The translations under genes and the position numbers were made by a program. Below the pieces are notes generated by a model that was given only the letters and a program-made list of their open reading frames with translations, did not search any database and was not told the origin of the DNA. A stretch of 64,000 nucleotides of DNA from Mrakia gelida (lineage: Eukaryota > Basidiomycota > Tremellomycetes > Cystofilobasidiales > Mrakiaceae), in assembly GCA_024345305.1 (NCBI GenBank), contig BRON01000009.1, forward strand, positions 434,001 to 498,000, written 5' to 3'. Shown in pieces: positions 59,804 to 64,000 of the stretch (positions within the stretch are counted from its first letter, which is position 1; every line of letters begins with the position of its first letter).

Positions 59804-60692
59804 GGGAACGAAGGGACTCGCTTCGTCTTCGTTCTCGTTTCTTGGACTCGTTTCTTACCTTTTCGTACTTTCACTCGTCTCTTTGACGATACCCTTTCTG
59901 ATCTCCCCTCTTTGTGTCTCCCTGCCTACCTTTTTCTATCGCTCGCTCGCGCTCTCTTTCTTGATCCACTTGTCGGTCTCTTCCAAAACCAAGACCCTCC
60001 TCACGCGTCTCCTTTCTCCGTTTCTCTTTACGTCTCACGTCGCTACTAACACGTTTTCTTCTTTCTTTCTCACTCTTTCATACTTGTTACCCGCTTTCCT
60101 CTACTCTCTATCACGTTCTCCTCTTTCTTCTTCTTGTGTCTTGCGTTGGGAGAGAACGAGAGGCGGACGATGGTCACCGAAGATCGCGAGGGTGTGCTTC
60201 GAGAACTCTTTCCCTACGCTGAGGTCATCGTCTTCCGTGGGTGGATTGCTCTGGAGTAAGCTCGTTTTCAAAGTGAGGGGCCCTCGATGTAGCTCGAGCA
60301 GTTCTCGAGTCAACAAGCGCGAAAGAGAGGTTGGCGACGCGTTCTTCGCTTCCCACCCTTGATTACGGCGGATCGCTTCACCTCAGTCCCTTCACTGTTC
60401 GATACGCGTGAAGTTAAGATTATCACAGAAGCGTGGCAGACAAAATCTCTGTGTTGAAGTGTTGAAAGGTCGTGAGACGAGCAGAAGAACGAAGAGTGGT
60501 AAGGTAGGGTAAGAACGAACGTTGCTGATGCGAGAACTGAGACTGCGACGAAGGATGAGCTGATAAGGTATAGTAGGACGACTAGATGTGTATTGGGTAT
60601 GATCGCGAAGTGCGTTTATATAGTTGGGAAGCGAGAGAGAGAGAGAGAGAAAGAAACGAACCCATACGAAACGAAAGACGCGACCTCCTCGC
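59804..60692. other. convergent intergenic region
   Basis: This lies between the MUB1 stop and the end of the RasGAP gene. It is pyrimidine-rich on the + strand with a (GA)n run near 60632-60650. No gene or RNA is supported. Confidence 0.35.
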
Positions 60693-63600
60693 TCAGACCT
60701 GCGTCTTCGCCTTCCCCCCTCCAAACGCTGCATTCCACTTGAACTTCTTCTTCGACGAAACCGCCATCGGATCCTCCGGAGTCGAAACCCTCTCGGAGCT
60801 CTTGCTCCTCGTCATCGGTGCGAAGAGAGAGGGCTGGTCGTCGACAGCGTCGGCGAACTTGGGAAGCTCAGCTCGTTGAGCGGCGAAGAAGAGGAGTCGG
60901 CTGCTTTGTTCTTCGCGTTCGTCCTCCGATTCGGGGTCGAGACGAGCAGAGTTGGAGTTGGATTTGGCGCTGGAGGGAGTAGGGTAAGTGGACATGGAGA
61001 TGGGGAGGGAGGGACGTCGACCTTGATTGAAGGCGGGGAGTTCCGTGCCGCGACGACCGATTGAGCGAGTAGGGAGGGGAGTAGGAAGGTCTTCGAAGGA
61101 GTCGAGGGTCTCTTCCTTGGTTGGTGAGTTGGAGTTGGAGAGGGAGTAGGCTGAGCCGAAGAGGGAGGAGGAACCATTGATGGAGACGGACCCCGAGACG
61201 GTTTGGGATCGATCTCGAGATGGCCGTTTCGCTTGTCGAGGAGGGGAGTTGCTGAGGACGTATTGAGGTGAGGGATTGGCGTTTGAACCGAAGGGAGAGA
61301 TTCGAAGACGTTCCGAGCTGCAGAGAAGGAGGGTCGAGCGATCAGCCGTCGTCGAAGATCGGACGACGCGACGAGGAAGCAGGAGGAAACGCGGGACTCA
61401 CCTCTCTTGATTCAGCTTCAGCCTTCGAACCTCGGCCTCATCGTCCACAATTCGAGCGGTGATGGAGACGATGGGGTATTGACGCGAGAAGCTCGGTGAC
61501 GACTCGAAGTTCGACGGGATCGAACCAAGCGTGACCATCGTGTCGATGCTCTTCGAGATGGCGGTGGAGAGAGACCTGCAACGCGAAGAGAGAGGGAAAG
61601 TCAGGTCCCTCAGAAGAAGAGGGTCGTAAGCGTCGGTAAAGCTCACGCAAGGTCGGCGGCAGGATCGAGGAAGTGAGGAGGAACAGCTCGTCCGTCGCGT
61701 GGGGGTTGACTCGAAAGGAAAGAGACGATGCTGGAGTTCCCCGTCTCCTGAGAAGCTTCCTTGACGGCTGCTGGTTCCTGTCGACAGACGAAGTAGAGGA
61801 AGTCGGTGACCTGCTCGTGGCGAGACTTGGCGAAGGCTGGGGGGGAGAGAACCAACGCGAGAGATCAGCTTGCGTTCTTTTGAAGAGGGACGAGTCGAGC
61901 GAAGGATCAACTCACCATCCATCAGAGCGTGCATCTCAGGTTCCTTCGACTCCAGCAGGCCTCCAAAACTCAGACCGGAAAGAGATCTGGAAGGATCGAA
62001 GATGAGCGAGCAGTCATCGTCGATCTCGTCGCGACCTTCGAGAAGAGGGTTCGACCACTTACTTCGCGACGAGTTTGAGTGTGTGATGAACAGCTGGATC
62101 CGGAAGGGCAGAAATGAGACCGAAAAGGGATGGGTACATCTGGCAAAGAAGAAGGAAAAGAGTCAACTCCTGAGTTCTTCGACACGACGCGGCGCGACGA
62201 GACAGCAGGCTCACCATTCCTGGCACCAGCAATCGAAGGAACAGGATCGACGTGATGGCTTTGAACTTGTCCTCGTTCTTGACAGCGTTGAAAAGCACAC
62301 TAAAGACGTTCCTCACGAATCTGCGAAGATCGGAGATGGGAGAAGGGTTGTCAGTCGCGGTCGACGAGACACTGTAGAGACAGAAAGATCAATGCGAACT
62401 CACCCAGGTACCATCCCTCTGGAGGCGTATATGTCCGCCCAAACCGACTCCACCAAGCCCATCAAGGTCCGTCCATCAGTAGCGACCTTCTTCCTCCTCC
62501 TCTCGGTCCTCTCGTACTCCTTCCTCGCGAAGTCCAGATCATCCTTCTTCAGCGGCCGACCTGCTTCGGGTCGATCGAACTTGATGTCGAGAGCGATGTT
62601 GTTGGAGCAGATGTAGGTGATGGTTCGGAAGAGGGCGCTGGAGAGGAAGGGTTGGAGGTGATCCTTCATGAAGACTTCGAGGCACTGCGAGGAGAGAGGG
62701 TGAAGGGAGGGAGCGGAAGAGGTGAGGACGCGATTGGGTTGGACAAGTCTGGAAAGAGGGGACGAACTTTGGTGAGGATGGTAGAGCTTCGGAAGATGGT
62801 GTCCGAAGCTGGAGAAGGGGATTGACGGAGGTCAGCTTCTGGACTTCCTCGTCAGGACGCGTAGAGAGCTCGAAGACTCACAGAGATCCTCCGCCTTGAC
62901 GAGACTCTGAATCAACTGTTCCGACGTCCCGTTGATGAGAGCGTTCCGCATCAGCGAGCGAGCGACGACTTCTTGATCCGATTCTTTCCAGACAGGCAGA
63001 ACGTTCCGTATGGGATCACTCAGCGACTGACGAGGGAAGGACGAAGAACGAAAGAGAGAATCAGCGACGCGGTCGGACGAGTAGAAGGTCAGGAGGCGAC
63101 GAACGAGCTCGAGATCTCTGTAGTAAGCTCGTGAGAAGATGATTTGCTCGGTGAAGGTGACTCGGACCTGGGAAGGACGGAAAGATAAGTCAGCACGGCT
63201 CGAACGAAGAATCGAAGGACGCGACGAGAAACTCGAAGAAGAACGAACCTTCAGGCTTCCAGCGTGCTGCGACCCGTCTAGCAGTGGGTACCAGCCCTCC
63301 AGCCTAGAGAGAAGCGAAGGATATCAAGTCAGATACACGTCGTCTCGCAACGAACGTCTCAGCTGGAGGAATAAAGGAAACGATATCAACTCACGTCTCC
63401 CCCTCCCTCATCACACCCTTCCCTCCAACCGTACAACTCCCCACCAACCCCTCCCTCCCCATCTTCCGCTCCTTCCACACAACCAACTTGATCTCCTCCC
63501 TCCCCTCCCCTTCCAAATCCTCAAAAGCAAAGTTCTGATCCCACTTCGGCTTCGCCTCTCCCCTGCTCACACTCGTCCTGGCGAGCATCCTCCCTGCTGC

Positions 63601-64000
63601 TGTCCCTGAGGACCTCCGACTCCCTCGAAGGGGCATCGTCTGGATCTCGACGAACGTCGACGGGAGGGAGGAGTCGTCCTGGGAGATGACGGAGGCGGAG
63701 GAGGAGGCGAGATGAGTCGAGGAGGAGGAGGCGAACTGAGCTTCGCAGATTCGGAGAGAGAGTTTGGTTCGTGTTCGGTAGGAGGGTTCGAGGGCGACTT
63801 GCCAGCTTGGTGAAGAGGAGGGAGCTGAGGTCTGGGAAGGAGTGATGTGGGTGGGAAGGATGGTGAAGGATCTGAGGAGGGCGAGCCAGGTTCGACAGGT
63901 CTCCGAGCTCGGGAACCGAAGGTAGAGGTGTTCGAGGGTCGCTGAGGACGAGGACGCGTCGCCGAATCCTGGCGACGAGGTGGGAGACGAGTGAGGACCT
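60693..64000 (-). CDS. PH-C2-RasGAP protein, BUD2/CLA2-like (partial)
   Basis: It is a GTPase-activating protein for a Ras-type GTPase; Bud2/Cla2 acts on Rsr1/Bud1 in polarity and bud-site choice. The gene enters from beyond 64000, so its N-terminus is missing. Visible parts in order: the end of a PH-like domain (LRFPSSETCRTWLALLRSF), a C2 domain (RTKLSLRICEAQF, KPKWDQNFAFEDLEGEGREEIKLVVWKERKMGREG), LKVRVTFTEQIIFSREYYRDLE, then RasGAP: AEDLSSDTIFRSSTILTKCLEVFM with the arginine finger (FRSST), LFRTITYICSNN, and LFLRLLVPGM...MYPSLFGL, the FLR motif. The tail is disordered and ends WNAAFGGGKAKTQV with TGA. A 60-residue insert (RPLKKDDLDFARKEYERTERRRKK) sits in the GAP domain. Many short introns. 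The PH-C2-GAP order also fits SynGAP-type proteins. Confidence 0.83.

Noticed and set aside
1..64000. tRNA, rRNA, CRISPR arrays or transposons
   Set aside because: No cloverleaf-like segment, rRNA-like stretch, spaced repeat array, terminal repeat, transposase or reverse transcriptase motif was seen by eye; a tRNA scan would be decisive for small RNAs.

Overview
The window looks like nuclear DNA of a basidiomycete yeast or filamentous basidiomycete, most likely in Pucciniomycotina; this placement is tentative. The evidence is GC-rich protein genes on both strands, each cut by many short introns (mostly about 45-100 nt) with a nearly constant CTGAC/CTAAC branch motif close to the acceptor and donors of the GTGAGY, GTTCGT and GTCAGY types. 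Reconstructed proteins match typical fungal families such as Sro7, ICP55, Nit2, BBP/SF1, Rpb5, Cwc24, Imp3, MUB1/SamB and a BUD2/CLA2-like RasGAP. I found no prokaryotic features, CRISPR arrays, transposons or rRNA, and no tRNA I could support.

Layout: 1-189, the 3' end of an unidentified gene; 449-2851 (-), the OMA1 metallopeptidase; 3684-5454 (+), a chitin deacetylase gene with an in-frame TAG; 5655-7807 (+), a low-complexity protein; 8461-13920 (+), an Sro7/tomosyn exocytosis regulator; 14026-14958 (-), a TPR protein, divergent from ICP55 (15296-18128, +); 18520-20319 (-), a Nit2-type omega-amidase; 20838-23870 (-), a Ser/Pro-rich protein; 24875-27802 (-), branchpoint-binding protein; 28440-29836 (-), an SDR oxidoreductase; 30357-31046 (-), a small basic protein, divergent from RPB5 (31230-32351, +); 33244-34198 (-), a hypothetical gene, divergent from CWC24 (34676-36279, +); 36569-38131 (-), a WKF-domain protein, divergent from IMP3 (38385-39480, +); 39774-42486 (+), dihydropyrimidinase; 43116-43657 (-), a small secreted Cys-rich protein; 44137-44682 (+), a weak hypothetical gene; 45428-48172 (+), NADP-isocitrate dehydrogenase; 48547-50177 (+), an NYN-domain RNase-like protein whose frame continues past the stop through a repeat array to 52367; 52798-55261 (-), a Rieske plus DUF455 fusion, divergent from MUB1 (55813-59803, +); and 60693-64000 (-), a PH-C2-RasGAP running off the window edge.

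Most genes are housekeeping: mitochondrial proteolysis (OMA1, ICP55), pre-mRNA splicing (BBP, Cwc24), transcription and ribosome assembly (Rpb5, Imp3, WKF protein), nitrogen and pyrimidine metabolism (Nit2, dihydropyrimidinase), protein turnover (MUB1) and polarity or secretion (Sro7, RasGAP). The most unusual items are (i) an NYN ribonuclease gene followed in frame by a six-copy winged-helix-like array split by a TAG, (ii) a Rieske [2Fe-2S] domain joined to a ferritin-like diiron DUF455 domain, with 8 and 12 nt microexons, and (iii) a chitin deacetylase that is intact in every motif except for one TAG codon just before the catalytic domain.
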